Source: Sphingobacterium sp. JB170 | GTDB lineage: Bacteria; Bacteroidota; Bacteroidia; Sphingobacteriales; Sphingobacteriaceae | NCBI RefSeq assembly: GCF_900163865.1 | Contig: NZ_FUKU01000066.1 | Coordinates: forward strand, 1 to 55,565 | Length of the DNA stretch: 55,565 bases | Direction of reading: 5' to 3' | Shown here: piece by piece, positions 1 to 9,400 of the stretch | How the letters are laid out: the number at the start of each line of letters is the position of its first letter | Numbering within the stretch: position 1 is the stretch's first letter | Notes under the pieces: model-generated | What the model was told of the DNA's origin: nothing | Database searches by the model: none | Seen by the model: the letters and a program-made list of their open reading frames with translations, nothing else | Position numbers and translations under genes: made by a program

Positions 1-406
1 AATCCCTGCTGTATTAATCCACCGCCATTTTTTTCTTTGTTTAGGACGCTACTGAATCAGCATAACACAAAAGTGTTATTTAACATCTTTTAACACTTGA
101 TTTTTCGTTAAAAAACAAAATGTAGGGGTGAATTTTCAATTTTGTATAATATATATTAATTTAACACACGTTTATCAACATACACTTCGTTTTGTAACTT
201 TTAATTAATGAATTGACCGTTTTAGCACAGTATTAAAGTTAATAATTTTCATTTAGAATTAAGTTAATGGAATAAGTTAAAAAATAAGGTATTCAAAACA
301 ACTAGTTGATAATTCCACAATCATTCCCAAAACAAATCAAAAACAGCGCCAACACACTCATCCCATCCCGATAATAGGTGATCATCTCCGAATGAATTGT
401 CGGAAT
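1..406. other. AT-rich non-coding stretch downstream of the Nudix gene
   Basis: No convincing reading frame is present. The stretch lies beyond the 3' end of the minus-strand Nudix gene and probably beyond the end of a gene outside the window. It holds three TAACAC/GTGTTA arms between 62 and 98 that can form alternative hairpins, one DnaA-box-like TTATCAACA at 172-180 with no cluster around it, and several AGTTAA repeats between about 235 and 285. Nothing here supports an origin or an RNA gene. Confidence 0.6.
62..105 (+). terminator. Possible terminator or attenuator with three alternative arms
   Basis: ATAACAC (62-68) can pair with GTGTTAT (73-79) over an AAAA loop. The overlapping arm AAGTGTTA (71-78) can instead pair with TAACACTT (91-98), which is followed by GATTTTT. 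The second pairing resembles a weak rho-independent terminator for a plus-strand gene outside the window. The two hairpins exclude each other. Confidence 0.3.
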
Positions 407-823
407 TCAAAACTTGAGATGGGCATCATTTAACCAACGGGGCAAGGTAAACTCCAATAACAAGTGAGCTAGCTTATATCGATGATGATTAGTCTTAGTT
501 AACCAGGCGATTTCCTCGATCTCTGACTGCGGCAGAATTTCGTGTAAGTCACTTATGCGCAGCAAATAAATAGCCGCGTGGACGACTGAATTCTTTTCAT
601 TTACAGCTATCGCTGTATGATTTCCTAAAAAATGTAATTCCTGCACCTTTACTTTCAAGCCCAATTCTTCCCCCAGTTCTCGAATTAAAGCTTCCTGATG
701 GTTTTCATGAGGCTCAACTTTGCCTCCGGGCATCATAAAATAACGAGACGTTTTTTTTCGAACGCTCAGCAACCTGCCCCAAGGGTCTACAAGCATTGCT
801 GCCGCTAAAATAATCTTTTGCAT
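407..823 (-). CDS. Nudix hydrolase
   Basis: A 138-residue single-domain Nudix protein that hydrolyses a nucleoside diphosphate linked to another moiety; the substrate cannot be told from the sequence. A perfect Nudix box (G-x5-E-x7-REL-x-EE-x-GL) lies at residues 34-56, with the metal-binding REL..EE core. There is no extra domain, signal peptide or membrane segment, so it is cytosolic. The size fits MutT/ADP-ribose-type small Nudix enzymes, and a housecleaning role is the safest reading. It is divergent from the DNA glycosylase at 957, with only 133 bp between them. A run of eight A residues in the coding strand (751-758) encodes part of an RKK stretch. Confidence 0.9.
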   Translation of the reverse strand: MQKIILAAAMLVDPWGRLLSVRKKTSRYFMMPGGKVEPHENHQEALIRELGEELGLKVKVQELHFLGNHTAIAVNEKNSVVHAAIYLLRISDLHEILPQSEIEEIAWLTKTNHHRYKLAHLLLEFTLPRWLNDAHLKF

Positions 824-944
824 ATCATACCGTTGTGTTCACCTTTTATTGGTCGAAGGTACTACATGATCTCGGCCTATAATTTAGCCAACAATAATAC
901 GACTACCAAAGCGCAAAGGTATTAAACAGCCCAAAATAATATGC

Positions 945-952
945 TATTTTTG
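945..952 (+). promoter_or_regulatory. TAnnTTTG promoter box almost touching the start codon
   Basis: TATTTTTG matches the Bacteroidota primary -7 element. Only four bases separate it from the ATG at 957, so transcription should begin at or within a base or two of the start codon. No clear -33 TTTG is seen. Confidence 0.5.
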
Positions 953-956
953 ATAA

Positions 957-1457
957 ATGTTCAAGAAATCATTTCCACCGATAATCGCTCACGATCCCCG
1001 CGTATTAATTCTAGGGAGTCTGCCTGGAGACCGCTCACTAATCGAGAATCAATATTACGCACATCCACAAAATCGCTTTTGGCCCATGATGACCGCATTT
1101 TTGAATGGTAACCATGACGCGAATTATAACGAACGTGTTGACCTGCTGCAGAAGAATGGTATCTGTTTATGGGACGTCTGCAAGTCTGCAAAGCGCGCTG
1201 GAAGCATGGACACGGACATTCTCCAGGAGGTTCCAAACGACATCGCACTCTTGCTTGATCAATATCCTTCGATTTCATCGATTCTATTTAATGGTCAAAA
1301 AGCGCAGCAGCTGTTCGATCGGCACCATCGGCGTCGCACTGATATTCATTACCACACACTTCCGAGTACCAGCCCTGCGAACGCCAGAAGTAATAAAAGC
1401 CAACTGATTCAAGTTTGGAAAGTTATAAATGAACTGATTACTTTTCCAAGCAAATAA
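957..1457 (+). CDS. Hypoxanthine (deoxyinosine)/uracil-type DNA glycosylase, UDG superfamily family 6
   Basis: A 166-residue base-excision repair enzyme expected to remove deaminated bases, chiefly hypoxanthine, from DNA. Seen: the motif LILGSLPGDRSL at residues 17-28, followed by QYYAHPQNRFW (32-42), diagnostic of the HDG branch of the uracil-DNA glycosylase superfamily. Asn39 of the PQN triplet corresponds to the residue proposed as catalytic in that family. A second motif, LPSTSPANA, lies near residue 140 at the place of the DNA-binding loop. The length is typical and no domain is missing. The TAnnTTTG box ends four bases before the ATG, which supports this start and suggests a leaderless mRNA. 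A substrate preference for uracil versus hypoxanthine is not readable. Confidence 0.88.
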   Translation: MFKKSFPPIIAHDPRVLILGSLPGDRSLIENQYYAHPQNRFWPMMTAFLNGNHDANYNERVDLLQKNGICLWDVCKSAKRAGSMDTDILQEVPNDIALLLDQYPSISSILFNGQKAQQLFDRHHRRRTDIHYHTLPSTSPANARSNKSQLIQVWKVINELITFPSK

Positions 1458-1473
1458 GACCAGAAATCGACTT

Positions 1474-1490
1474 GACCGCTACGAGCGGTC
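1474..1490 (+). repeat. Short perfect hairpin after the glycosylase gene
   Basis: GACCGCT and AGCGGTC form a 7-bp stem over an ACG loop, 17 bp after the stop codon. It is followed by CTACCC rather than a T run, so it would be a weak terminator or an mRNA 3' end stabiliser. Confidence 0.35.
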
Positions 1491-1554
1491 CTACCCTCGG
1501 TTATAGTCGCAACACTTTTTAATCAGAAGGTTATAAGAATACCATTGTGTTTGT

Positions 1555-1562
1555 TATTTTTG
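1555..1562 (+). promoter_or_regulatory. TAnnTTTG promoter box in front of purM
   Basis: TATTTTTG ends eight bases before the ATG at 1571. It overlaps the upstream part of a longer frame that begins with a TTG at 1547, which argues that translation starts at 1571 and not earlier. Confidence 0.5.
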
Positions 1563-1570
1563 CAACTAAC

Positions 1571-2749
1571 ATGTCAGATTTAAAATACAACCAACGAGGT
1601 GTATCCGCTGGAAAAGAGGATGTACACAATGCGATAAAAAATATTGACAAAGGACTATTTCCAAAAGCCTTTTGTAAAATCGTACCTGATATTTTAGGCC
1701 AAGATGACGCCTGGTGTAATATTATGCATGCCGACGGAGCTGGCACAAAATCCTCATTAGCTTATGTATACTGGAGGGAAACGGGTGATATATCTGTATG
1801 GCGCGGCATTGCCCAGGATGCGATCATCATGAATCTCGACGATCTACTTTGTGTTGGTGCGGTCGACAACATCTTACTCTCATCGACCATCGGTCGAAAC
1901 AAAAATCTGATTCCGGGGGAAGTTATCGCGGAGATCATTAATGGAACCGAAGAAATACTCGCGGAATTACGCGAATTAGGATTGGGAATTTATTCTACGG
2001 GGGGCGAAACCGCTGACGTCGGCGATTTAGTACGTACGATCATTGTTGATAGTACCGTAACTTGCCGCATGAGGCGTGAAGATATAATTTCGAACCACAA
2101 TATCACGGAAGGAAATGTGATTGTTGGTTTAGCGTCTTCGGGGAAGGCCTCCTATGAACGCGAATATAACGGTGGTATGGGGTCCAATGGATTAACCTCC
2201 GCCCGCCACGATGTATTCCACAAATATGTTGCGGAAAAGTACCCCGAAAGCTATGACCCAGCCGTTCCTTACGAGCTCGTGTTTTCAGGAAACTGCAAGT
2301 TAACTGAGAAAATTCAGGTAGAAACCGGCGAGCAAATTACGGCCGGAAAACTAGTACTCTCTCCCACCCGTACTTATGCACCCGTTATTAAAGCGATCTT
2401 AGACAAGTACCGTAAGCAAATCGCCGGGATGGTACACTGCTCGGGGGGAGCGCAAACAAAAGTATTGCATTTTGTAGACCATGTACATGTCATTAAAGAC
2501 AACTTGTTCCCCATTCCACCGCTTTTCAATCTGATACAAAAACAATCAAACACCCCATGGGAGGAAATGTACAAAGTGTTCAACATGGGACACCGAATGG
2601 AACTTTATGTTCCTCAAGAGATTGCCCAGAGCATTATTGCGATTTCGGAATCGTTTGGTATCCCCGCTCAAGTTGTTGGCCGAGTTGAAAAAGCAGATAC
2701 AAAAAAGGTAACGATTCGGTCTGAATTTGGTGAGTATATTTATGACTAA
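1571..2749 (+). CDS. purM: Phosphoribosylformylglycinamidine cyclo-ligase (AIR synthase)
   Basis: Catalyses ATP-dependent closure of FGAM to aminoimidazole ribonucleotide, step five of purine synthesis, in the cytosol. Seen: the N-terminal YNQRGVSAGKEDV segment, the MHADGAGTKSSLAY motif, the DDLLCVGA motif and the YSTGGETADVGD loop, all hallmarks of the PurM/AIR synthase fold. At 392 residues from the ATG at 1571 it is longer than the roughly 345-residue enterobacterial enzyme, as is usual in Bacteroidetes. I chose 1571 because the upstream eight codons begin with TTG and cover the promoter box. The stop is followed after two bases by the RimB-like gene, so the two are probably co-transcribed. 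The partner enzyme PurL is encoded alone at 35.9 kb. Confidence 0.92.
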   Translation: MSDLKYNQRGVSAGKEDVHNAIKNIDKGLFPKAFCKIVPDILGQDDAWCNIMHADGAGTKSSLAYVYWRETGDISVWRGIAQDAIIMNLDDLLCVGAVDNILLSSTIGRNKNLIPGEVIAEIINGTEEILAELRELGLGIYSTGGETADVGDLVRTIIVDSTVTCRMRREDIISNHNITEGNVIVGLASSGKASYEREYNGGMGSNGLTSARHDVFHKYVAEKYPESYDPAVPYELVFSGNCKLTEKIQVETGEQITAGKLVLSPTRTYAPVIKAILDKYRKQIAGMVHCSGGAQTKVLHFVDHVHVIKDNLFPIPPLFNLIQKQSNTPWEEMYKVFNMGHRMELYVPQEIAQSIIAISESFGIPAQVVGRVEKADTKKVTIRSEFGEYIYD

Positions 2750-2751
2750 TC

Positions 2752-3198
2752 ATGGCCGTCCTCAAGGAGAAACCTATAATAGGCGCAATTGAAGTAGTAG
2801 ACCTACCCGAGTTAGGTCTATACAACATCGATGCTAAAATAGATACTGGAGCGGAGACTTCCGTACTTCACTGTGAGCATTTTGAAGTGTTTGAAAAAAA
2901 TGGGCATCGCTATATCCGTTGTTATGTCAATAAGCACCCAGAACATAAATCAGAAAATCTGATGACGCTGACCTTCCTGATCCACAGGGAGCGTGAAGTT
3001 AAAAATTCATTCGGGCAAGCAGAAACACGTCATATATTCATAACCAAAATTAGGTTATATGACACTTTATTCGACATAAAATTATCAGTAAGGGATCGTT
3101 CGACAATGTCTTACCCCATGTTGCTTGGCAGGAACTTTATAAATGGAAAGTTTTTAGTAGACGTATCTAAAAAAGAACTTGCTAAAAACACCTATTAA
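2752..3198 (+). CDS. RimB-like retropepsin (RimK/LysX-associated putative ATP-dependent zinc protease family)
   Basis: A 148-residue cytosolic protein of the family often annotated as ATP-dependent zinc protease (PF05618). Seen: the aspartic-protease-type motif DTGAETS at residues 31-37, with a hydrophobic strand before it, and a C-terminal segment PMLLGRNFINGKFLVD, which together give a retropepsin-like fold. In pseudomonads a protein of this size and family, RimB, is encoded beside rimK and acts with it on glutamate tails of ribosomal protein S6. The same neighbourhood here, with rimK 46 bp downstream, supports that role by inference. The family name zinc protease is historical; the visible catalytic motif is an aspartic one. 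Confidence 0.85.
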   Translation: MAVLKEKPIIGAIEVVDLPELGLYNIDAKIDTGAETSVLHCEHFEVFEKNGHRYIRCYVNKHPEHKSENLMTLTFLIHREREVKNSFGQAETRHIFITKIRLYDTLFDIKLSVRDRSTMSYPMLLGRNFINGKFLVDVSKKELAKNTY

Positions 3199-3244
3199 AA
3201 CTTATACTAGATTTATCTGTTCTAAACACTAAAAGAATCATCCA

Positions 3245-4180
3245 GTGAATATCGCCGTATTATCGACCAATAGAAATCTCTATTCAACTAAGCGCTTTGT
3301 CGAAGCAATCGAAACATCGGGTCATCAGGCTCAGATAATTGATCATAGTAAATGCTATGTGGGAATACAACAAGGGAACCCCACCATACATTATCGAGGA
3401 CAGGACCTAGCGCATATCGACGCGATCATTCCGCGAATCGGAAACTCACTCACGTTCTATGGGTCGGCGATCGTTCGTCAATTTGAAGTAATGGACGTCG
3501 TATCAGCGAACCCGAGTCAAGCGATTACCCGATCACGCGATAAGCTGCGTTGCATGCAAATCCTATCGGGAGCAGGACTGGGATTACCCATCACAGGCTT
3601 TGCAAGATCAGTATCGGATGTCGATGACCTCATTAGTATGGTTGGCGGTGCACCACTAGTCATTAAATTGCTTGAGGGCACCCAAGGGATCGGTGTCGTG
3701 CTGGCTGAAACAAAAAAAGCGGCATCCTCGGTTATCGAGGCATTTTATGGATTGGGCAATAATATCCTGATACAAGAATACATCAAAGAGGCGAAAGGAA
3801 CAGATATACGCGCGTTTGTTGTAGATGGAAAGGTAGTGGGCGCGATGAAAAGAACGGCAAAAGAAGGTGAGTTCCGCTCCAACCTCCACCGAGGAGGATC
3901 TGCCGAAATCGTTAAATTAACACGAGATGAGAAAGCCTCAGCGATTTCCGCAGCGAAAGCGATGGGGCTAACGGTCGCCGGCGTTGATATGCTTCCTTCC
4001 GTACGTGGACCTTTAATTCTTGAAGTAAACTCATCACCGGGCTTAGAGGGTATTGAAGCCGCAACAGGGAAGGATATTGCCATAGAGGTTGTACGATACC
4101 TTGAACGCCAATACGCTGTAAAACAGGCAGCCAAGCCAATATCGGTGAAACGAAAAATAAAGAAAGAAAGCAAGCTCTAA
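3245..4180 (+). CDS. rimK: Ribosomal protein S6 glutamate ligase (ATP-grasp)
   Basis: Adds L-glutamate residues to the C terminus of ribosomal protein S6 using ATP; LysX-type carrier-protein ligases are the nearest alternative. Seen: 311 residues, an N-terminal pre-ATP-grasp region (MNIAVLSTNRNLYSTKR), the RDKLRCMQ segment, a GTQGIGV glycine-rich loop, an IQEYIKEAKGTDIRAFVV block, the NLHRGG motif and the metal-binding EVNSSPGLEGIE near residue 260. The order and length fit RimK. Translation starts at GTG (3245); no in-frame ATG precedes it and the family N terminus begins exactly there. A basic tail (residues 295-311) ends the protein. It follows the RimB-like gene and purM on the same strand. 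Confidence 0.9.
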   Translation: MNIAVLSTNRNLYSTKRFVEAIETSGHQAQIIDHSKCYVGIQQGNPTIHYRGQDLAHIDAIIPRIGNSLTFYGSAIVRQFEVMDVVSANPSQAITRSRDKLRCMQILSGAGLGLPITGFARSVSDVDDLISMVGGAPLVIKLLEGTQGIGVVLAETKKAASSVIEAFYGLGNNILIQEYIKEAKGTDIRAFVVDGKVVGAMKRTAKEGEFRSNLHRGGSAEIVKLTRDEKASAISAAKAMGLTVAGVDMLPSVRGPLILEVNSSPGLEGIEAATGKDIAIEVVRYLERQYAVKQAAKPISVKRKIKKESKL

Positions 4181-4707
4181 GTCTAATAATTTCCGCGGGG
4201 GCAAGCTCCAAGAGTGCATCACGAACAGCTTGTATACATCCGTCCCCCCTAGAGAGACGCCCCTCCCCCGCAAAAGCGCTCTCTAGTGTCTTCAAACAAA
4301 GCCTGCTCTATTTATAGTACTTGCATATGTCTTTAATCATGGGCACTACTACAGTCATTGCATTAAATCGCATGAAGCTCTACCTCCCTTAGCATCGTCT
4401 GCTGTATTATCATAGAACATAACTTAATCCAACATTCAATAATTTGGCGTCTGAAATATAATCGTCCCCTGAATCTAACTTTGCGATCACCTATTGGCTC
4501 TACTTTTATTCATCTGCAAGAAAGACGCACATTCAACCGATATATTTTAAGACAAAAAAGCAGTATCTTTCCAATTAGTAAGCTAAAACCAAATTATAGA
4601 CTATACCAAATCATGTTTAGCACGCTTTCGCTTGAAGTAAACTTCACAAAAGTATCACATTTCCTTAACAACGATCATACGCTCGCAATATAACTTTGGA
4701 CACACAT
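4181..4707. other. Intergenic region upstream of the sigma-factor gene
   Basis: About 500 bp with no supported gene. It contains a C-rich stem-loop at 4249-4286 soon after rimK. A TTG-initiated frame at 4481-4693 has no recognisable motif. The stretch probably holds the rimK terminator and the promoter of the sigma/FecR/SusCD unit, but no clear promoter box was found. Confidence 0.5.
4249..4286 (+). repeat. C-rich stem-loop downstream of rimK
   Basis: CTAGAGAG then CGC (one bulged A) pairs with GCG then CTCTCTAG, giving an 11-bp stem over a C-rich loop. The loop and its flanks carry several runs of C, unusual in this AT-rich genome. The T tract expected after an intrinsic terminator is missing. 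Confidence 0.4.
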
Positions 4708-5232
4708 ATGGAGCATATCAAAGGATTAAAAGAAAATAGCGATCTAGCCTTCAGGGACGTGTATACCCGGTATCATGCGCAGATATATGGTTTAGTGTTT
4801 TCTCGAACTAAATCCGCATACATTTCCGAAGAAGTAACCCAACTTACCTTCATCAAGCTATGGAAACAGCGTGAAATTTTACGAGAGAATTTACCACTCA
4901 ACGTCCAAATCTTTGGAATGGCTAGACAAGTAATGATCGACATCATACGAAAGGAAGCCACACGTTTTAAACACGAAGGATTGACTGCAAATACACCATT
5001 CACCGATTGTCTGATCGAATCTATTGAACGTAAAGATTTACTGCGCTTGCTAGCTAACGATATTGAGAATATGCCGAAGATGCGTCGTACAGTATTCGAA
5101 CTTAGTCGGAATGAAGGGCTAACACACAAAGAAATTGCAAAAGTTTTTTCCATCTCACCAAAAACCGTCGAACACCATATCGGCAAAGCACTCGTGCAAT
5201 TAAAACAGCATTTGTATTCCATTATGCTCTGA
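4708..5232 (+). CDS. ECF-type RNA polymerase sigma factor (Bacteroidetes sigma-70 family)
   Basis: A 174-residue extracytoplasmic-function sigma factor, cytosolic, expected to direct RNA polymerase to the promoter of the adjacent SusCD locus. Seen: region 2 from about residue 14 to 80 (AFRDVYTRY, EEVTQLTFIKLWKQRE, then ARQVMIDIIRKE) and region 4 at about residues 125-170, with a helix-turn-helix around LTHKEIAKVFSISPKTVEHHI. There is no region 3. The ATG at 4708 is preferred over a TTG four codons upstream. A FecR-type anti-sigma gene follows at 5365, then susC and susD, the standard order for substrate-responsive uptake loci in Bacteroidota. Activation presumably needs release from FecR. Confidence 0.9.
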   Translation: MEHIKGLKENSDLAFRDVYTRYHAQIYGLVFSRTKSAYISEEVTQLTFIKLWKQREILRENLPLNVQIFGMARQVMIDIIRKEATRFKHEGLTANTPFTDCLIESIERKDLLRLLANDIENMPKMRRTVFELSRNEGLTHKEIAKVFSISPKTVEHHIGKALVQLKQHLYSIML

Positions 5233-5364
5233 CCACCCCTCCACAACCTATACACCTGCCTTTCCACTTGGCTACAACACCTTCAAAAACATATGGTATA
5301 ACCGATAAATATTTTTTTTAAAAAACAGACTAGGGGATCACACCGTGAGCCGCGTAATATAGGT

Positions 5365-6447
5365 ATGAGGTTCTTAAAAAGAAAACGCAGGAAAGCAAGT
5401 CCTGATAAAATTATCGATTCTGATCGTAAACGTGCGATCTGGAATGATCCGTCGTTCCTCGAAGATCTGTTTTCAGATACGCAATGGACCAGCTTTAAAA
5501 TCGACGAGAATGTCGACAAAATTCCCACACAGCGAATGGAGGATCATATCTTTCAACAGTTACTTGAAACCAAAAAAAATGAAGCTAGAAAAAAAAGGCG
5601 AAGCAATACGATATATCAGCTATTGACCTATTCCGCTGCCGCATGCGTGATCGCTTTGATTTTAACCGGCGTTGATCAGTATCGAACATTAGACAACCCG
5701 CAAGCCGAGATAGCCTCCACTGACCAACCTACTATAAAGCAATGGAGCACAATAATAAACACGCACGATACAGCCAAAACCGTGACACTTCCGGACAGTT
5801 CGATTATAAAAGTATTTACCAATAGTAGCATCGAGTACCGCATCTCACCGTACCATGGACCTAGAGAAATCCGACTCATAGGGAAAGCCCTTTTTAAGGT
5901 AAAAAAAGATAAATGGAGACCCTTTAGTGTATACGCTGGAGGTACAAAAACGACAGCGCTAGGTACAAGTTTCACAATAAACACCGGTAGCGGCGCCGAA
6001 CACACCTCCGTGGAGCTTCATTCAGGAAAAGTGGTCGTTGCATCCCTCTCCGCCACCACTCGATTCCAAGATATATACCTTGAACACAAAGGAGACCGTT
6101 TAACCTATGATCGCCGTTCGAATCATATAGACCAGCTACACAAAACTGAAGCCCTCAAAGAGGCACAACCGGTACATAAATTCGCCGCACTTGCTGATGT
6201 GGCTAATCGAAGTGCCATTCGCATCGACAACAGGCCAATTACCGAGGTTTTCGACCTATTAGAAAATGTATATCACACAAATATCCAAATTCAAGGAACC
6301 GATATTTCCCATATCAAATATACGGGGCTGATAGATGTCGACATGGAAAATCTAAACGATGTGTTAACCCTGATTTGCCATATCAACGACCTCGAATACA
6401 AGAAAGAAGACCAAAACAGTTACATCATTACACGTAAAAAACAGTAA
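5365..6447 (+). CDS. FecR-family anti-sigma factor, inner membrane
   Basis: A 360-residue anti-sigma regulator that should hold the preceding sigma factor and relay a periplasmic signal. Seen: a cytosolic N terminus (1-82, strongly basic at the ends), one membrane segment at about 83-104 (YQLLTYSAAACVIALILTG), a FecR domain at about 130-225 with the typical VTLPDSSIIKVFTNSSIEY and ALGTSFTI motifs, and a C-terminal DUF4974/STN-like domain at about 283-355. Length and architecture are standard. It lies 132 bp after the sigma gene and 24 bp before susC, so co-transcription with susCD is likely. The periplasmic partner is not obvious, because the adjacent SusC lacks an STN domain. Confidence 0.92.
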   Translation: MRFLKRKRRKASPDKIIDSDRKRAIWNDPSFLEDLFSDTQWTSFKIDENVDKIPTQRMEDHIFQQLLETKKNEARKKRRSNTIYQLLTYSAAACVIALILTGVDQYRTLDNPQAEIASTDQPTIKQWSTIINTHDTAKTVTLPDSSIIKVFTNSSIEYRISPYHGPREIRLIGKALFKVKKDKWRPFSVYAGGTKTTALGTSFTINTGSGAEHTSVELHSGKVVVASLSATTRFQDIYLEHKGDRLTYDRRSNHIDQLHKTEALKEAQPVHKFAALADVANRSAIRIDNRPITEVFDLLENVYHTNIQIQGTDISHIKYTGLIDVDMENLNDVLTLICHINDLEYKKEDQNSYIITRKKQ

Positions 6448-6471
6448 AATAAAACCTATAATTAAAACACC

Positions 6472-9400
6472 ATGTTTAACTACAAGTACCAGCTCAAAAA
6501 AAGAATGCTGTTGGCGACCTTTCTTGTTGCGATCGCTGCGCACTCGAATGCCCAGCAGGAACAGGTCAAAGGAGCCACCCAAAATGAATCCGGCGAATTT
6601 CTATCCGGAGTGAGTATAAAAGCAACGCATCAAGGAACGGATCAGCATTTCACGACAAGTTCCTCAAACAATGGGTTATTTAACTTCCGAAATCTACCTT
6701 TGGGAGGCCCTTATCAATTTATCTTCAGTTCTGTCGGCTACAAAACTGATACATTATCGGGCTATCAAATTCAACAAAACCAAACAATTGCCCTTAGCGT
6801 CAAGCTGCAGCAGTTAACCACCACCATCGAAGAAGTCATGATCGGTTACGGAACGATTTCTCGTAAAGACCTTACCAGTTCCATCACGACGATCAAACGA
6901 GAAGACATGAATGACGGTGTGTTCACCTCCCCTGCGCAGTTGCTACAGGGGAAGGTTCCCGGATTAACCGTTTCTTCCAACAACAGCAACCCTAATAATA
7001 CGCCTTCGGTTACCTTACGAGGCTCATCCACGCTTCGGTCGGGCGAAGCTATGGAACCTTATTACGTAATTGACGGTGTTCCCGGCGCTTCATTAAGCTT
7101 GGTGGCACCAGATGACATCGCGAGTATCGATGTACTTCGCGATGCTTCGGCAACCGCTATTTACGGTTCCAAGGCAGCAAATGGGGTTATTATCGTCACT
7201 ACCAAGCGTAGCGAAAATGGGCAGACGAGTATAAATTACAATGGCTACCTGGCAGTCGATAAGGTCGCAAAACAATACGACATGATGGACGGTGATCAGT
7301 ACCGTTCATTTATTAATGATAACGGATTTTCCATGGAGCCGACCGATGATCTAGGCGCCAACACCAACTGGCAAAAGGAGGTCCAGCGAACCGGGATTTC
7401 GAACAACCATAACATTTCTTTATTGGGCGGAACCGAAACGACGCAATACAGTGCTAGTGTAAATACATTGCAAAACAACGGTATTATCGAAGGCACGGAT
7501 ATGGCCCGTCAAATAGGACGTGGATTTGTTCAAACTAAAGCATTGAACGACAAATTAAGTGCATCGTTCAACCTCAACACCAGTATTACCAAACAAAACG
7601 ATGTACTGGCACTTGGTGATGGCGTAAGCGTCTACGACGCCATGTATTATTATTTACCCGTCTCTCCGGTAAAAAATGACAACGGAAGTTGGTTCGAAAA
7701 GACCGATCGTTCCCAGTACGTAAATCCCGTATCGTTAATAAAAGAGAATACAAACTTCACCAAGACGAAGGTAATCCAAGCGCACGCGAAACTAGGCTAC
7801 GAAATTTTACCCAGTCTAACATACAACATCGACTTATCGATGCAGAACCGACAAATTAACAATTCGCAGTACTATACAAGAGCCTCCATGGCCGCACGAA
7901 ATCAAAATGGCAAGTCTATTCGTGCTGCTGTCGAGGATGATCGTAAAATATTAGAAATGAACCTTGCGTACGACAAAACGTTTCGGGAGCGCCACAAAGT
8001 ATCTGTTCTAGCTGGTTACTCCTGGGAAGAGAACAACAACAATGATGGCTTTCAACTCACGACCTCTGATTACTACGATGATGGTTTAAGTTATTACAAT
8101 CCGGGGATGGCAAATGTCGTTGACCTGCTTGGCTTTGGCGATTATTACCTATCGACGCTTCGAATGATATCAGTTTACGGCCGTATAAACTACACCTATA
8201 ACAGCAAGTATCTATTCCAAGCAACCCTACGCCGGGACGGTTCTTCTGCCTTCGGACAAAACAATCGGTGGGCGACGTTCCCTTCGATTTCGGCAGCATG
8301 GCGTATCTCTGACGAACCATTCATGCAAGGATCCGCCTTCAATGATTTGAAGTTACGTGCAGGATACGGAGTGAGTGGAAACTCGATGGGGTTCGATGTC
8401 TTTACCGCCAGACAGGTTTACGGTGCGACGTCAAGCTTTTACACTGACGCTTTGGGAAATCAGTTACGTACTTTAGCTGCGTTACGCAATGCAAATGAAG
8501 AATTGCGTTGGGAGCGTACCGGGATGCTCAACCTCGGTGTTGATTTTGGCTTATTTAATAATCGGCTAAACGGTACCTTGGAAGTATATGACAAAAATAC
8601 AACCGATTTAATCTATGACTATGCGGTTTCCACCACCAAATATCTATATGAATCACTTACGGCAAACGTGGGCGAAGTCAACAATAAAGGTATTGAACTC
8701 GCGCTAAACGTAGTACCTGTAAAAAACACAAATTTCACATGGAATACAGGGATTGTCGCTTCGCACAATAAAAATATAGTGAAGGGAATTTCTAACCAAG
8801 AATTTTCAGTCGATTACATTGACCTATCAGATCTGGGGGGAGCCGGTCAGAGTAGCGCGTTTCAACAACGGTTAGTGGAAGGATCTCCCATCGGTCAGTT
8901 TTATACGTGGGAATGGGCTGGTTACAATGAAGAAGGAATATCAACATTCTATGAGCGTGATGAGAACACGGGGGAGCGCACAGGGGAAACAACGATCACA
9001 CCGACTTTCAAAGATCGCGCCGCTACGGGCCTAGGACAGCCTAAATTTACTTTGGGTTGGAGTAACAACTTGGCCTATAAAAACCTTACGCTTAACGCGA
9101 TGTTCCAAGGGGTGTTTGGCAATAAAATAATGAATGCGACAAGAGCACGTCACTCCAATGTCGTCGGAAATGCCGGTATGAAAAACGTACTTGCAGATGT
9201 TGTAAATACCGAGAAGATGACGGACATAAATGCACATTATCTTTCTGATCGATACTTAATGAATGGCGATTACCTACGCTTAGCGAACCTATCGTTATCT
9301 TACAATCTCCCTAAAATCTCCTCGCAAATCAAATCGCTACGCATTTATGCAAGTGTAAACAATGCTTTTGTCATCACCGGATACAAGGGGATAGATCCTG

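Noticed and set aside
172..180. DnaA-box-like TTATCAACA (also at 53440-53448)
   Set aside because: Single copies with one mismatch to the consensus; there is no cluster, no dnaA or dnaN nearby and no other origin features.
3745..4295. Overlapping minus-strand frames opposite the 3' part of rimK
   Set aside because: They lie antisense to well-conserved rimK codons and have no motifs of their own.
4481..4693. Plus-strand frame of 70 codons before the sigma-factor gene
   Set aside because: It starts with TTG, has no family resemblance, and fills an AT-rich promoter region. There is no supporting promoter or conserved motif.
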